The notes under the pieces were generated by a model. That model was given only the letters and a program-made list of their open reading frames with translations, searched no databases and was not told the DNA's origin. Both the position numbers and the translations under genes were made by a program. From Brienomyrus brachyistius (Eukaryota > Chordata > Actinopteri > Osteoglossiformes > Mormyridae), in contig NW_026042783.1 of NCBI RefSeq assembly GCF_023856365.1, forward strand, positions 1 to 64,000: a stretch of DNA of 64,000 nt, written 5' to 3'. Of the stretch, positions 37,852 through 49,010 are shown piece by piece (position 1 is the stretch's first letter; each line of letters begins with the position of its first letter).

Positions 37852-38224
37852 ATGATTTTCAGGTCACACTGCCCCCTCAGAGCCCACCAATCAGTGACTG
37901 TCTCATAGTGTGATGTAATACACAATGTCCGCACCACCCACTTTTCAGTGAGCAGTAAAAAGACACCAGCTTGTCTCAGCGGACAGCGGCTCTTATCAGA
38001 TAAGGGGAAAAGGACGAGATATCAAAAGTAAAAATAAATATATCACATTTGGTTAACATCAAATGAAAACAGCCCTGCAATAATATATTGGATTCTAGGA
38101 TATCACCTATCAAAAGGGTGAATCTATTCTAGCAGACCATAAAAATCCAATTATGAACAGTGAAAATGGGCATAATAGGTCCCTATAAACGTGCTGAAAA
38201 CCAGGATTGGCAGAATTCACATTA

Positions 38225-38574
38225 CAGCGATTCCCCACTATATCGCGGATTTTCCTCCGACGCCTCACAATTCTCTGCGTATCCCGTACATTGTTTGTGG
38301 TCCGATTGTTTTCGTTTTGTTCTAAGCCCTACGATGGAAGACGTTGACCATTCAGGAGAAGGTAAAACTTCTGGATGTGCTTCGGGAAGGAAAGCGTTAT
38401 GCGGACGGCGTTCGCCATTATGGTTTGAATGAATCAACAGTACGCTACATGAAGAAGGATGAAAAGAATGTGTAAGAGCCATATATGTTTTTATTTTTAT
38501 ATATTCCATTACATATATAGAGAGAAAGTTGTGTGTGTGTATACATATTAAAAATTATTATTTTATTATTATTA
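38225..38574 (+). mobile_element. Tigger/pogo element, 5' part with DNA-binding helix
   Basis: Starts TACAGCGATTCCCCACTATA, a Tigger-type terminus at a TA site. From 38,326 to a TAA at 38,473 one frame encodes KTLTIQEKVKLLDVLREGKR and HYGLNESTVRYMKKDEKNV, the CENP-B/psq-type helix-turn-helix of pogo transposases. The rest of the transposase is missing. It is truncated at 38,574 in the TTA repeat. Confidence 0.85.
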
Positions 38575-38899
38575 GCCATTTTAAAATGCCAAAATTAGGC
38601 ATTTTGTTTTTTATATGTCTGTCTCTCAAAATACTGCTAAAAAATATATTGTTAGGTGAGAATACATTTTATTATTACAGCTCACCTAACAAACTTCATA
38701 GCCTAGCCTAGCATACCTTAAACATGCTTGGAACACTTGCATTAGCCTACAGTTGGACAAAACTCGGGGTAAGTTGTCATTTTTTTGTAGGTTAGTTTGG
38801 TTTTTAAATTGGACCCCTCATGGTCTGGGTGAAGTTATGCTGGTCTTCGCCATCTGTGCACCCGGTTCGATTACTGACCTTCCCACATGTTCTCCCAAG
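38575..38899. other. Intron sequence upstream of the EH2 exon
   Basis: AT-rich DNA between the left 1.06-kb repeat and the first itsn2 exon seen. Preceding itsn2 exons (EH1, rest of EH2) were not found between 23 and 38.9 kb. Confidence 0.6.
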
Positions 38900-39956
38900 G
38901 AACCTGGCAGATGTGGACAAGGACGGCCAGCTGACAGGGGAGGAGTTCATCCTGGCTATGCACCTGGTGGACATGGCGAAGGCCGGACAGCCGCTGCCCC
39001 TCACGCTTCCCGGGGACCTGGTGCCCCCCTCCGTCAGGTAGACAGCCGCCGCCGGTGGCCAATCGGTGAACCCGGCAGAGCAGTAAATAGAGCTCTGGAA
39101 AAAAATTGAGACCACTCTATACTGGAAAAAAAATCTGCTTGTTTAAAGCTGGTTTTGCTGGCAGAAAGGTACGCTGAGCGTCAGGTTGCTTCCAGGTTCT
39201 AAGTACGCAAGTGTACAAGAATATGGTGAAACGGGAGACACTGAGAAAGGCCAGAAAGCAGCCAGGTAAAGGGTGGAAACGACTTCCCAATGCTTGAGAT
39301 GCCCGTTCACTTATCCGACAGTGCCTCATGAATCATGACCTCAAGTGACCTGTACTTGGTGGAAACGTTAAGTGCAGGTGTGAGGTGCACTGCTAGGACA
39401 GTTCATAACAGGCTCATAGAAGCAGGGCTGAAGTCCCATAAAGCAAGGAAGAAGCCCTTCATTAATGAGAAGCAGGAAAGAACCAGGCTGCAGTTTGCAA
39501 AAGAAAAAAAAACATTATTCACAGATCCATACCCATAAAGGAGAACTGAGTGAAACAAAAATTGGTGCTATGGTCTCTAACTTTTTTCCATAGTTATATG
39601 TAATGAATGGGGAAAGGCGGGGGGGTTGAATATGCTGTGTCAGGCTGGACATTGACCCATCTGGAATCACAGAAAGGGAGAGTGTCCCCATACACTGAGA
39701 TACTTCGACTGAGCCCAGCTAAGGGACTCCTGATGAGTGAGCACGGGAAGCTGTATGGTGGTTGTTCCTGTGTAGCCTGACTCAGAGTCTCAGGTTCTAG
39801 CACCTTCTACCTACACGGAGGCATGTTGTATTTTGCAGAACGGGGAAGCAGGGGGAATTGCTTCCTTTGAATCGCACCATCGTCCCTGAAGAAATTCAAG
39901 TTGAACCACCCCAGAAGACAAAGAGTAATGGTAGCATTAGTAGAACGGACAGACGG

Positions 39957-39987
<31 letters not shown>

Positions 39988-40984
39988 AAGACAGGCACCT
40001 TCAGCTAGTGAATGTTTTTGGTGACACAAGTGTGTATTAGTGATGTGCCGTTCTTAGTATCTTTACAAAGAATCACCTGATTCACATTGAATTGCAGGAG
40101 GTCAAAGGTCACTGCCCCTATTGCCATGGTTACCACGTGTGCGTGTGCATGGCCCTCCTTGCAGTTTCGTTCGAGGACAAGCTAAAGGAGAACTTCCAGC
40201 GGGGAAACGCTGAGCTGGAGAGGCGGCGGCAGGTCTTACAGGAGCAGGAGCGGCGCGAGCAAGAGAGGCGGGCCCAGAAGGCCCGGGAGGAGCAGGAGCG
40301 GCGTGAGCAGGAGGCGCGGGAGCAGGAGAGGAGGCGGCAACAGGAGCAGGAGCGGCGGCTGGAGAGGCAACGCGAGCTGGAATGGCAGAAGGAGGAAGAG
40401 CGCTTAAAGGAGCTGGAACGCAAGGAGGTCAGTCTTTCTAGTATGGAATGCTAGCATTGTACTTGGGGTTAGGCAGTCGCTCTTTGGTCATTGGTCCAGT
40501 CCCAGCCCATTTGGGTTTAGCAAATTAATGTTGTTGGCGATTCACCAGCACTGTTGCCTCATACCTTTCAGAGCTGGGGGTTGGAATCCCACCTCCACTC
40601 TTTGAGAGTTTCCATGTTCTCCCAGTGTTGTGTGGCCTTCCTCCAAAAACATGCCCTTAGGTGGTCTGGTGCCTTTAAATTCTCTGCAGTGCGAGGTTCT
40701 TATGCCCTGCGATGGGCTGACATCCCGTCCAGGGTGTACCCCCCCAGCCTGGTGCCCTGTGCTGTCCTGGATAGACTCCAGGCCCCCCTGTGATAATTGG
40801 CTGGAAGTTAATAAAACTTCATTATTGTAACCCTGTGTTGGGCAAATACAGCATTATAACTAATTAAACTAGTTTACTGGTGAAACTCCGTTTATGTACA
40901 TCTCTGAATGGCTGGGAAGGTTTGACAGCATGTATTTGGTTATTGGTTTAGCTTGTGTGTGAACGTGTGCGACCTGTGATTAGC

Positions 40985-41025
<41 letters not shown>

Positions 41026-42892
41026 GTCGTGATCATGTGTGTGTCCCTGCAGGCTGCTAAGCAGGAGCTGGAGCGTCAGAGGAAGATGGAGTGGGAGTGG
41101 AGGAGGCGACAGGAGCTGCTGAATCAGAGGAACCAAGAACAAGAGGACATCATCAAGCTTAAGGCCAAGAAGAGGAGCTTGGAGCTGGAGCTGGAGGCTG
41201 TGGTGAGGACCAGGCCGTCCTGCACCTGTTTGCCCCGACCGACTGCATTCGCATTCCCCTTCAGGAACGAGGAACAGCCAGCTGTTGAAATCGCACTATC
41301 AGAGACGCACGTTTTCCTTTCAGATGTCAATGGTACACATGCTTGTGTCCACAGCGACAATATTCCCGCCCTCAGGACTCATAAGACCACTGTTTAATTT
41401 CAGAGAGACAAGCACAAGCAGATCTCTGACCGACTCAGGGACGTCCAGAGCAAGAGGAGCATCCAGAAGGGAGAGCTGGAACTGATCAGTCAGAAGCAGG
41501 ACAGCTGCCTGCTGGAGGTCAACGCCCTGCAGCGGCAGCTTGAGGTCTGCGGCCTTCCTCCGCTGCCGTCCAAGATCCCAGCAGCTATGGGACGAGCACC
41601 AGCTGCAACACTGATAAATAGATTCAACACGGTTCTTTTTCCATGTGATCTGGCGTTATGTCAGCTGTGCCACTCCTGTCTGATTAGCAGTCTTCAGATT
41701 TTGGCAACCAAGGGAGAGACTGTTCTTCACACCTTTCCTGGAGAATGTGCAGTTTTTTTGGGGGGGAATTTACTATAAAAGCAATAGATAGATAGGGTGA
41801 AGTTTCCAGGGAGGGTTTATTTCAGGATTCTCCAGCTTTCTGAGGGAGTTTGGCCTGTTTTTGTGCAGGAGGGGCAGAGGAAACATTCTCAGCTGATTGT
41901 GGAGCAGCAGAGATGCAAGGAGATCCTATGCAACATGGGGCTGAACAGTAGGTCTGGTGAGTCTGATCTCCCTGCTTCTCCCTGCGTTACCTGGCGCCCC
42001 ACCCCCCTGCAGTCATTCTTGAAGTACTTAAATGTCATGGTGGCACATGGGTGGTACATGCTTCTTGTGCTTCTAAAATGTAGGTGTACACTACCAGACA
42101 AAAGTTTGGATGCACCCACTTGTAATACATCTATCTGTATTTTAGCTACATTATTCACCTTAGAGTAAAAGGCTTGGAGGCAGTCGACAGTTTTGCTTCG
42201 ATGACAGCAATGCAGAATCTTGGCGTTCTTTCAGCCAGCTTTCAGATGTAACCCCCCCTGGAAGGCTTTTCCAGCAGTACAGGAGTTTCCAGAAGTTCTG
42301 GGCACAAGTCGGCTACCAACTCATCTCGGCTCTGTAGGGTTTGGGTGGAGTGGGGGATTGTGGGGGCCAGGTTATCTGTCACAGCCCTCCCTCTCACATG
42401 TCAACAAGAAAATACTTACCATATAACCTCGAGGTGCACTTAGGGTTGTTAATGTAAGGGCCCCCTGCTGATACAGCGCGTTGCTGCACCCTCCACACGA
42501 ACCACCTCAGTGATGAGAACCTGAGTGTAGTCGTGCAGCGGGTGACACCTCAGCATCACACTAGTCCGAATGGAATGGAACAGTGTACATTTTTTTCCGG
42601 TGGCTGGAGTGCCAACCCTGCCACCAACCCCCTTGCAGTTTTCCCTGCAAGTTGGAGGACTTCCTTGCAGGGCTTAGATGTAGATTGTCAGTCCCAGGAT
42701 GAAGCAATTGCAGGTGAAGGGTCTTGCTTAGAGGTAGTGTTTCTGTATACAGGTCCGACACTTTCCTCCGTAAAGAGGGGCGTGACTGAGAAGGACATCG
42801 TCTGTCGGAAACTCAAGGAGCAGCTGGATGTGCTGGAGAAGAATACCGTGGCAAAACTGTCGGAGATGGACCAGTACAACGTGGACATCAAG
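38900..42892 (+). CDS. itsn2: Intersectin-2, seven internal exons (end of EH2 to coiled coil)
   Basis: Exons: 38,900-39,037; 39,839-39,930; 40,165-40,427; 41,053-41,202; 41,404-41,544; 41,869-41,956; 42,753-42,892. All have AG/GT borders, and the phases fit exactly across 1,012 bp. The first encodes [20 protein letters not shown], a canonical EF-hand loop of the second EH domain (binds NPF peptides), then [13 protein letters not shown], which points to ITSN2 rather than ITSN1. The second is the linker ([16 protein letters not shown]). The third starts [20 protein letters not shown] and continues with Glu/Arg/Gln coiled coil. The last has [12 protein letters not shown]. No frameshift or stop. 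SH3, DH and PH exons are absent downstream. The C2 exons sit on the opposite strand at 22-23 kb. Introns hold Tc1, SINE and (GT)n insertions. Confidence 0.95.
39088..39600 (+). mobile_element. Internally deleted Tc1-like element in an ITSN2 intron
   Basis: The left end GAGCTCTGGAAAAAAATTGA and the right end TCTAACTTTTTTCCATAGTT are approximate inverted repeats. Between them, broken frames encode Tc1 transposase pieces ([20 protein letters not shown] and [12 protein letters not shown]). The catalytic DDE part is gone. Confidence 0.85.
39959..39987. repeat. (AC)n microsatellite
   Basis: About 13 AC repeats shortly after the linker exon of itsn2. Confidence 0.95.
40535..40800 (+). mobile_element. 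Old, diverged tRNA-derived SINE in an ITSN2 intron
   Basis: Retains CACTGTTGCCTCATACCTTT, GGGTTGGAATCCCACC (B-box), TTTCCATGTTCTCCCAGTG and CCCTGCGATGGGCTGACATC in order, all mutated relative to the copy at 34.9 kb. Confidence 0.8.
40986..41022. repeat. (GT)n microsatellite
   Basis: About 18 GT repeats ending 30 bp before the 41,053 exon, close to its acceptor site. Confidence 0.95.
42085..42310. mobile_element. Tc1-like element end in an ITSN2 intron
   Basis: CACTACCAGACAAAAGTTTG at 42,091 is a Tc1-type terminal repeat. It is followed by TCTTGGCGTTCTTTCAGCCA and GGAAGGCTTTTCCAGCAG, which are decayed transposase-gene sequence. The other end is missing. Confidence 0.75.
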
Positions 42893-43082
42893 GTGAGGAG
42901 GCATTACTGGTGGTAGAAAGGCATCAATGTTGTGACTTGCCTCTAGTTAGCCCAGTGTGCTGTACAGGGGCCAGTAGCATTTGTAAATAGAATAAAGTGG
43001 AGAAGTGAAGCCTCAAAATTGGCAGGAGGTGGGACTTATCGATTGCCCAGTTTACTAAACTAACTAGTGATGGACAAAAATG

Positions 43083-43297
43083 ATGCCCCATGAGCCATTT
43101 GCTGTATTTGCTGATTTGATTGCATTCAATTCATAATTGGGCTCAAAGCGCTGCCCCACAGCGCTGCCCCAAAGCGCTGCCCCAAAGCGCTGCCCCACAG
43201 CGCTGCCCCACAGCGCTGCCCCACAGCGCTGCCCCAAAGCATGCCAAGAGCACCATCTAGTGGGCTCAAAAAATACAACAAATGGTTCTTGAGGCAA
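43083..43297. mobile_element. MITE with 25-bp terminal repeats and an internal minisatellite
   Basis: GCCCCATGAGCCATTTGCTG (from 43,085) is matched in inverse by 43,271-43,295 (21 of 25 bp agree). Inside, about 7.5 copies of the 13-bp unit GCGCTGCCCCACA/AAA lie at 43,146-43,240. The outer flank AGTGATGGACAAAAATGATG is typical of hAT-type fish MITEs; the matching right flank is not seen, so the right end may be truncated. Confidence 0.65.
43146..43240. repeat. 13-bp minisatellite (AGCGCTGCCCCA)
   Basis: About seven and a half copies alternating CACAGCGCTG and AAAGCGCTG; each unit contains the palindrome AGCGCT. Confidence 0.9.
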
Positions 43298-43313
43298 AAA
43301 CTCAAGAACATTA

Positions 43314-44375
43314 AATGTTTTGATTTAATAAATATTTAAAATTAATAAATATTTCAAAAATACTTCAATATTTAAAATGGTTCATGATTTTCAGGAGCGG
43401 TACAGTGGTTAGCATTTCTTTGGGTCCCAGGTTCGAGTCTCCGCATGGGTCACATGTGTGCGGAGTTTGCATGTTCTCCCCATGTCGTCGTGAGGTTTCC
43501 TCTGGGTACTTTGGTTTCCCCCCACATTCCAATTAGCTGAGGCTAATTGGACTTGCTAAATTGCCCGTAGGAGAGCATGTGCGAGTGAATGGTGTGTGAG
43601 TGTGCCCTGCGATGGGCTGGCCCCCCATCCTGGGTTGATTGATGGATGATTTTCAGGTCACACTGCCCCCTCAGAGCCCACCAATCAGTGACTGTCTCAT
43701 AGTGTGATGTAATACACAATGTCCGCACCACCCACTTTTCAGTGAGCAGTAAAAACACACCAGCTTGTCTCAGCGGACAGCGGCTCTTATCAGATAAGGG
43801 GAAAAGGACGAGATATCAAAAGTAAAAATAAATATATCACATTTGGTTAACATCAAATGAAAACAGCCCTGCAATAATATATTGGATTCTAGGATATCAC
43901 CTATCAAAAGGGTGAATCTATTCTAGCAGACCATAAAAATCCAATTATGAACAGTGAAAATGGGCATAATAGGTCCCTATAAACGACAGGTGCTGAAAAC
44001 CAGGATTGGCAGAATTCACATTACAGCGATTCCCCACTATATCGCGGATTTTCCTCCGACGCCTCACAATTCTCTGCGTATCCCGTACATTGTTTGTGGT
44101 CCGATTGTTTTCGTTTTGTTCTAAGCCCTACGATGGAAGACGTTGACCATTCAGGAGAAGGTAAAACTTCTGGATGTGCTTCGGGAAGGAAAGCGTTATG
44201 CGGACGGCGTTCGCCATTATGGTTTGAATGAATCAACAGTACGCTACATGAAGAAGGATGAAAAGAATGTGTAAGAGCCATATATGTTTTTATTTTTATA
44301 TATTCCATTACATATATAGAGAGAAAGTTGTGTGTGTGTATACATATTAAAAATTATTATTTTATTATTATTATT
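43314..44375. repeat. 1.06-kb direct duplication, right copy
   Basis: Counterpart of 37,517-38,574. Unlike the left copy, it runs on without a break through the full Tigger 3' end, so it is likely the older or more complete copy. Confidence 0.95.
43395..43645 (+). mobile_element. tRNA-derived SINE, duplicate of the one at 37.6 kb
   Basis: The same truncated SINE with the same ATGATTTTCAG target duplication (43,384-43,394 and 43,646-43,656). It shows that the 1.06-kb segment was copied as a unit after SINE insertion. Confidence 0.9.
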
Positions 44376-44586
44376 ATTATTATTATTATGTTACTCATAT
44401 CCTTAGCCCGACATTTAACATAGCCCGATATATGTGTTTTAATGAGTTTACATATGTTTAAAGCATGTGGGAGGGGTATTTTAAGGCTTAAACTTAAAAA
44501 AAAAATTATATGATCCTTCTGTATCGTGGATTTTCACCTATCGCTGATGGGTCTGGAACGCATCTACTGCGATAGGCGGAGGATCA
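44034..44586 (+). mobile_element. Non-autonomous Tigger/pogo element, both ends present
   Basis: Starts CAGCGATTCCCCACTATATC after TA. Its end carries GTATCGTGGATTTTCACCTA and CGATAGGCGGAGGATC, a diverged inverse of the start that can also fold into a hairpin. The DNA-binding frame is identical to that at 38.3 kb and ends with a stop about 240 bp in. The catalytic domain is replaced by AT-rich DNA with a TTA microsatellite (44,361-44,389). Confidence 0.8.
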
Positions 44587-45124
44587 AATTTACCTTCATG
44601 TGGAGTCTTGGCTTTTCACAATGTTTCATTCCTGCTTATAGCTAAGGTTTTTTTTAGCCGTCGTCACTCTAAGGTTGCCCATTAATGGTTTGGAATTGGG
44701 AATGTAAAGCTGTTTTGTTAGCATGTCTGCCTTACAATTCCTTTACTGTAAGTCAAGGCCTGCTGGAACTCAATACTGCTTCATGGCGCTTGTATTTACT
44801 CTTTATTTTTTATTACATTATGTTTGAGACTAACCCCTTTATCTACCTCTCCATTCCTCCTGTTGAGCTCCATACAGAACTAGTGGAGAAAAGGGGTGCT
44901 TGGAGGGGAGACGATATCTCTGGATGCCCACTTAAGAAATATCTGCGTTACCTTCCAATACACCTTCCAAACTTAAGTGGATTGAACATGGGTGCTGTTG
45001 AATTAATAAAAAAAATGCACTGTATTAAAATTATTTTGTTTATATAACATAAAATTGAACTATAACCATGAAATTTAAATCTGTTGAGTTTATATATTGA
45101 CAAAATAATAATTCAGAATTTTTA
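44587..45124. other. Non-coding DNA before the LINE fragment
   Basis: No gene recognised. Open frames here have no resemblance to known families and lack splice or start context. Confidence 0.4.
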
Positions 45125-46230
45125 ACCCTCATTGAACAAAATTAAACCTAATATGGACAAATGGAAAGCATTGAAATTATCCTTATGGGGGGAAGGTTAA
45201 TGTTACTAAAATGGTTGTGGTGCCTCAAGTTAATTATCTCTCTATGATGCTTCCATTTAATATTCCGGAAAGGATATTTGAACAGTACGAGAGTATAGTA
45301 AAAGATTTTTGTTGGGAAAGAATAAACCTAGGATTAAAATTACTTCGCCCAGAGACAAGGGAGGTCTAGGATTGCCAGATGTTAGATTATATAGCATGTC
45401 ATTTGAAATAGCCAAACTCTACTATCACTGGAAGAATGTGAATTCTGATGTGGACTGGATAGCTATCGAGAGCAATTTGGCTTCACTATTTCAACCTCTG
45501 CACATTCTGTCACAATGGGGGGACAATATAAGAAACACAAACCCGATAATATCTTTTTCGAGAAATATATGGATCAAAATACATAAGAAGCTTAAAGTAT
45601 CACATGACATGCAGCCATATTCCTCAATTTGGCACAATCCTCAAATACAAATAGTAAAAAGTATGGAAACAATGGCAACCCAAAGGGGTGAAAACTCTCT
45701 GGGATTTATTCGTAAATGGGATGTTTATGTCATAATCAGACTTAAAGAGTAAGTATGATGTAGGAGGAGGAGGGAGTTTTTGGAAGTTTTTGCAACTGAG
45801 GCATTGAGTCACAAGTGTTAAAATGCAGAAGATGAATGGTCAAGAATACTTTCTAGAGTGGGGAAATATTTTAGGGAAGTAAAAGCTAAATTTATTCAGT
45901 ATAAAATTATACACAGATAGTACTGGACACTAGTTAGACTAAATAGAACTGGACTAATTAATACTGATCAGTGTTGGAATTTTAGAAGGCAGGTGGGGGT
46001 TTATTTACACATGCTGTGGCAGTGCTCTCAGGTATATCCATTTTGGGGTAGAGTTCTTGGTCTCCTGGACAAATGGCTAGGCTTTACTTTACCCCGCAAA
46101 CCCGACTCTCTCTGCTAGGAGATAGAGTGGAATTGCCAAAGGTGAATAATAAACAGTTTAAGGCTGTGATGGTGGGACTCAACTGCCATGAGGGTAATAT
46201 TAAGGCATTTGAAATCCTCAACAATCCCCA
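45125..46230 (+). mobile_element. L1/Tx1-type LINE, C-terminal ORF2 fragment, decayed
   Basis: Successive frames encode the region after the reverse transcriptase catalytic core: VNVTKMVVVPQVNYLSMMLP, KGGLGLPDVRLY with FEIAKLYYHW, and CWNFRRQVGVYLHMLWQC (the conserved cysteine/tryptophan segment near the C-terminus). Several frameshifts and stops (for example after 45,752) make it inactive. The 5' part is absent. Confidence 0.85.
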
Positions 46231-47086
46231 ATATAAAGGAATGGACCGATGAGATGATTAAGGCAGTCTTTCTCATGATGGTGGGTAAATCTGGGGTGGC
46301 TCTTGTGGTTCTCATATGAGGTCTTTGGTGCACATTAAGTGAGGCAGATACAGGCCACCCATTGTGTACCTCTGTGCCATTTAAATGGGCTTGCAATCTG
46401 AAGAGGTGTGAGGTCACAGTGATTTAACACTGGTCCACTTTTTCTTATGGCCTTGAGCCAGGTCATGACAATATCTTGTGTAGCACTAATGACGCATCTG
46501 CTCATGTTATCTCATAACTTGAAGCTGTTTGTGCAGCACAACCCACACGGCACCAACAAGACATTGAGAACAATCCCAGCAGCCCTCGGCTCTCTTACCC
46601 AATGCTAGGGGTAAGGGGACCAAACTTCTTTAAATTTCGCTTTCACAGTGGCTTTTGAAAAAATTAAGCAAATCACGCAATGCTATTGAAATTATTAAAA
46701 CATAGAGATTAACAGTCAAATATGTTTTGTGATTTTAAATGATGAAGTAATATATTGGATATAACATGAATGTATTTCTTATTTCTTTTTTTTTGGGTTT
46801 TCTGTGGTGAGAAATGAAAGCTACAGGCATGTAAATATTGCTTCCTGTAGTAACTTGTAAAATGTTCCTCATTGTTAACAATCACATTACATGTGAAGGT
46901 GTCAGTCAGTGGAAACACATAGTGAGGCACGCTGGCCAGCCATTGTATTCGTTCAGGACCAGCCCATCAAGTAAAGGTTTCAGCACCACGGACAGTGACC
47001 TGTGTTAAACTGACCTCAGGTTCCTACATTGGCTCTATGGAATTTTCTGTAAATAATTAAATGCCACTGGCCCCCTACATGCGGAA
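46231..47086. other. Non-coding DNA, no gene recognised
   Basis: AT-rich with some SINE-like words; nothing supported. Confidence 0.4.
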
Positions 47087-47520
47087 ATGTTTCCCCCTCC
47101 CCCAGACTTCTTCAGAGAGCTTTGGAGGACATTGTCTGCACGCTACCAGAGGCAACTAAGAATGTGCTTGAGTTGGGAGGAGGCAGTAGTCCCCATTTTT
47201 CCCTCCTGCTGTAGAGGGTCATCGGGAGGAGGTGGGTTTGCTGCTCTCTTTCGTGTCTCTTCAGCAGGTGGCTCTTAGAGATTTGTCTAAGAAAGGTCTG
47301 TACCAGGCTTGTGTTAAAGTGCTGCATTTTCGGGCACTGAGTGGACTGGCGGATTCTAGGTGGTCAGGTTTGTTGAGGCCTGGATCTTCCCCGCGGGGAT
47401 GTTGGAGGTCCCTGTACAAGCCCCCCATTGAGAAGCACACGGTGGATCTTCAGTGGCAGATTGTGCACGGGGCAGTGGCCACAAACAGCTGATGCACATT
47501 GATTCCACAGGGTGGGAATT
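47087..47520 (+). mobile_element. Second LINE C-terminal fragment (Tx1-like)
   Basis: Broken frames encode VALRDLSKKGLYQACVKVLH and LYKPPIEKHTVDLQWQIVHG, a signature near the end of fish LINE ORF2 proteins. It stops soon after (TGA near 47,490). Not contiguous with the LINE at 45 kb, and probably a different family. Confidence 0.75.
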
Positions 47521-47648
47521 GGTTTTCTTAGCTAATCTGTTTCTTTAAAACAAAGAAATGGATTGTTTACTTGTGTCTTTTATTCTACATCATAGATAAT
47601 GCGAACCTTCATATAAGTAAGAGGTAATATTTTGCTCAGTATCAGTTC

Positions 47649-47740
47649 AAGTTCAAATACTTCAGGTTTTTTATTTGGCAAAACAAATAAAATTGTTCAG
47701 ATACTTCAGGTTTTTTATTTGACAAAACACATAAAATTGT
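47649..47740. repeat. Two-copy 47-bp tandem repeat
   Basis: ATACTTCAGGTTTTTTATTT occurs twice, followed by G(G/A)CAAAACA(A/C)ATAAAATTGT. Confidence 0.8.
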
Positions 47741-48705
47741 CATGCAAAGTCATTGATTTATTTTTAAAACTATTGCACTGTGATACATTTAACATCATAT
47801 TTTCAGTTCTGCCAAATCTCATATTGACATCTTAGTGGTTTTCCAACGGCTTGTGGTGTCACATGGTGGTCGAAAATGATATTACAGGCTTTTGTTGAAA
47901 TTACCTTAAAATTCATCTGGAATGTATTGATTTATGCCATAATTAATGATGCAAATTAACACAGATGGGGCCATTTTGACCCCATTTTGATGTTTTTGAA
48001 GAGGTAGACGGTCCAGTTGGCTGTATTAGTCAGTCTGCTAAGAAACATGGCGCCAACAAGCCCATGGCCCCTTTTCATGTAAAACTTCGTACAGGAGGCT
48101 GTTTGTGCAGATTAGTGCCTTTGTTAGCCTCGGCTCCTGTAAATCATATAAGCACACCCACCACACCCCCAGGAGCATTCCGCGTGCCCCCACCGGCCAA
48201 CCTGCTTGTCCCCCCCAACCCACAGACCGTCTGTAGTTCTGAAATTTATCCACATGGCTGCTGACCAAGTCTAAGGTAAAATTTCATAAATGAAATTTTC
48301 AGTAAAATACATTTTTTTCCTCTAATCTGGGAGACAGTGCAGAATTATTGGAGTCGGTCCTAACTCTGTCAGGCACCTAGGACTCGTATCTCCCTCTGAG
48401 AATCTCTTCTAATGCGCTCAGCAGCAGAAATTCTCCATCCTAGATGAGCCTGCAAAGTTCTGTAGAAGTTAAATACAAATAAAGGATGAGACAATTTACT
48501 TAAAGCATGATACAGTTCATATTGCTCTTCAGGCTTCGTGATAAAATATTAAAATTATGGAGTACAAAGTTGTACAACCCAAATAATACGGATTATTTTC
48601 CATCTTAACCCATATTCTAAGCATATTGATTTCTCTTGTAAATTTTACTTTTACAGCAGTATGATTTAAGACACTAACAGCAATTCATTTTTCAACCAGT
48701 AATTG
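47741..48705. other. Non-coding DNA, no gene recognised
   Basis: A proline-rich open frame at 48,064-48,264 (plus) is present but has no recognised relative or splice context. Confidence 0.4.
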
Positions 48706-48835
48706 TTAATGTGATAGCCTCTGGATCTCCAGCAGAAGGGCTCCTTTCCTCAGCCGGATGTCCTCAAGTTCAGAGTGCTTCTCTGGACTCAGGTCCATGG
48801 AGACTGCAGCAGACAGGAAAAGGAGATCGTCAGCG

Positions 48836-49010
48836 GGTGTGGAGCTCAGCAGGTTGGCCATCTCTGCCAGTTTGGTTGTTGGTTCAACTCCCATGGCAGA
48901 GTAATCGTAACATTGTTAAGCCCTTGAGCAAGTCCCTTAGACCCAAGTGCTCTGACCCCAAACTCTCCTCACTTCGGACAAAAGCATATGCTGAATATAT
49001 GTAATCCCAA
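48836..49010 (+). mobile_element. tRNA-derived SINE of a second family (L2-like tail)
   Basis: A B-box-like TTGGTTCAACTCCCATGGCA is followed by CCCTTGAGCAAGTCCCTTAG and CTTCGGACAAAAGCATATGC, the order found in fish SINEs that borrow an L2-type 3' tail. Confidence 0.7.

Larger units (their letters stand above)
37517..38574. repeat. 1.06-kb direct duplication, left copy
   Basis: Nearly identical to 43,314-44,375, same orientation, 5,797 bp apart start to start. Differences are a few substitutions, GACAG missing near 38,192, and a small change at 37,732. It contains the same SINE with the same target duplication and the 5' part of the same Tigger element, so it arose after both insertions. It breaks off inside a TTA microsatellite, where the right copy goes on to the Tigger 3' end. 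Confidence 0.95.

Noticed and set aside
40130..40423. Ser/Cys/Arg-rich minus-strand open frame
   Set aside because: Shadow of the itsn2 coiled-coil exon on the other strand.
40987..41052. Cys/Val repeat peptide before the 41,053 exon
   Set aside because: Translation of the (GT)n microsatellite in the intron.
48064..48264. Proline-rich plus-strand frame
   Set aside because: No homologue recognised and no gene structure around it.
48706..48894. Minus-strand frame with ELEDIRLRKGALLLEIQRL
   Set aside because: Looks like a charged helix and could be a transposon relic, but it overlaps a SINE and has no family or splice support.
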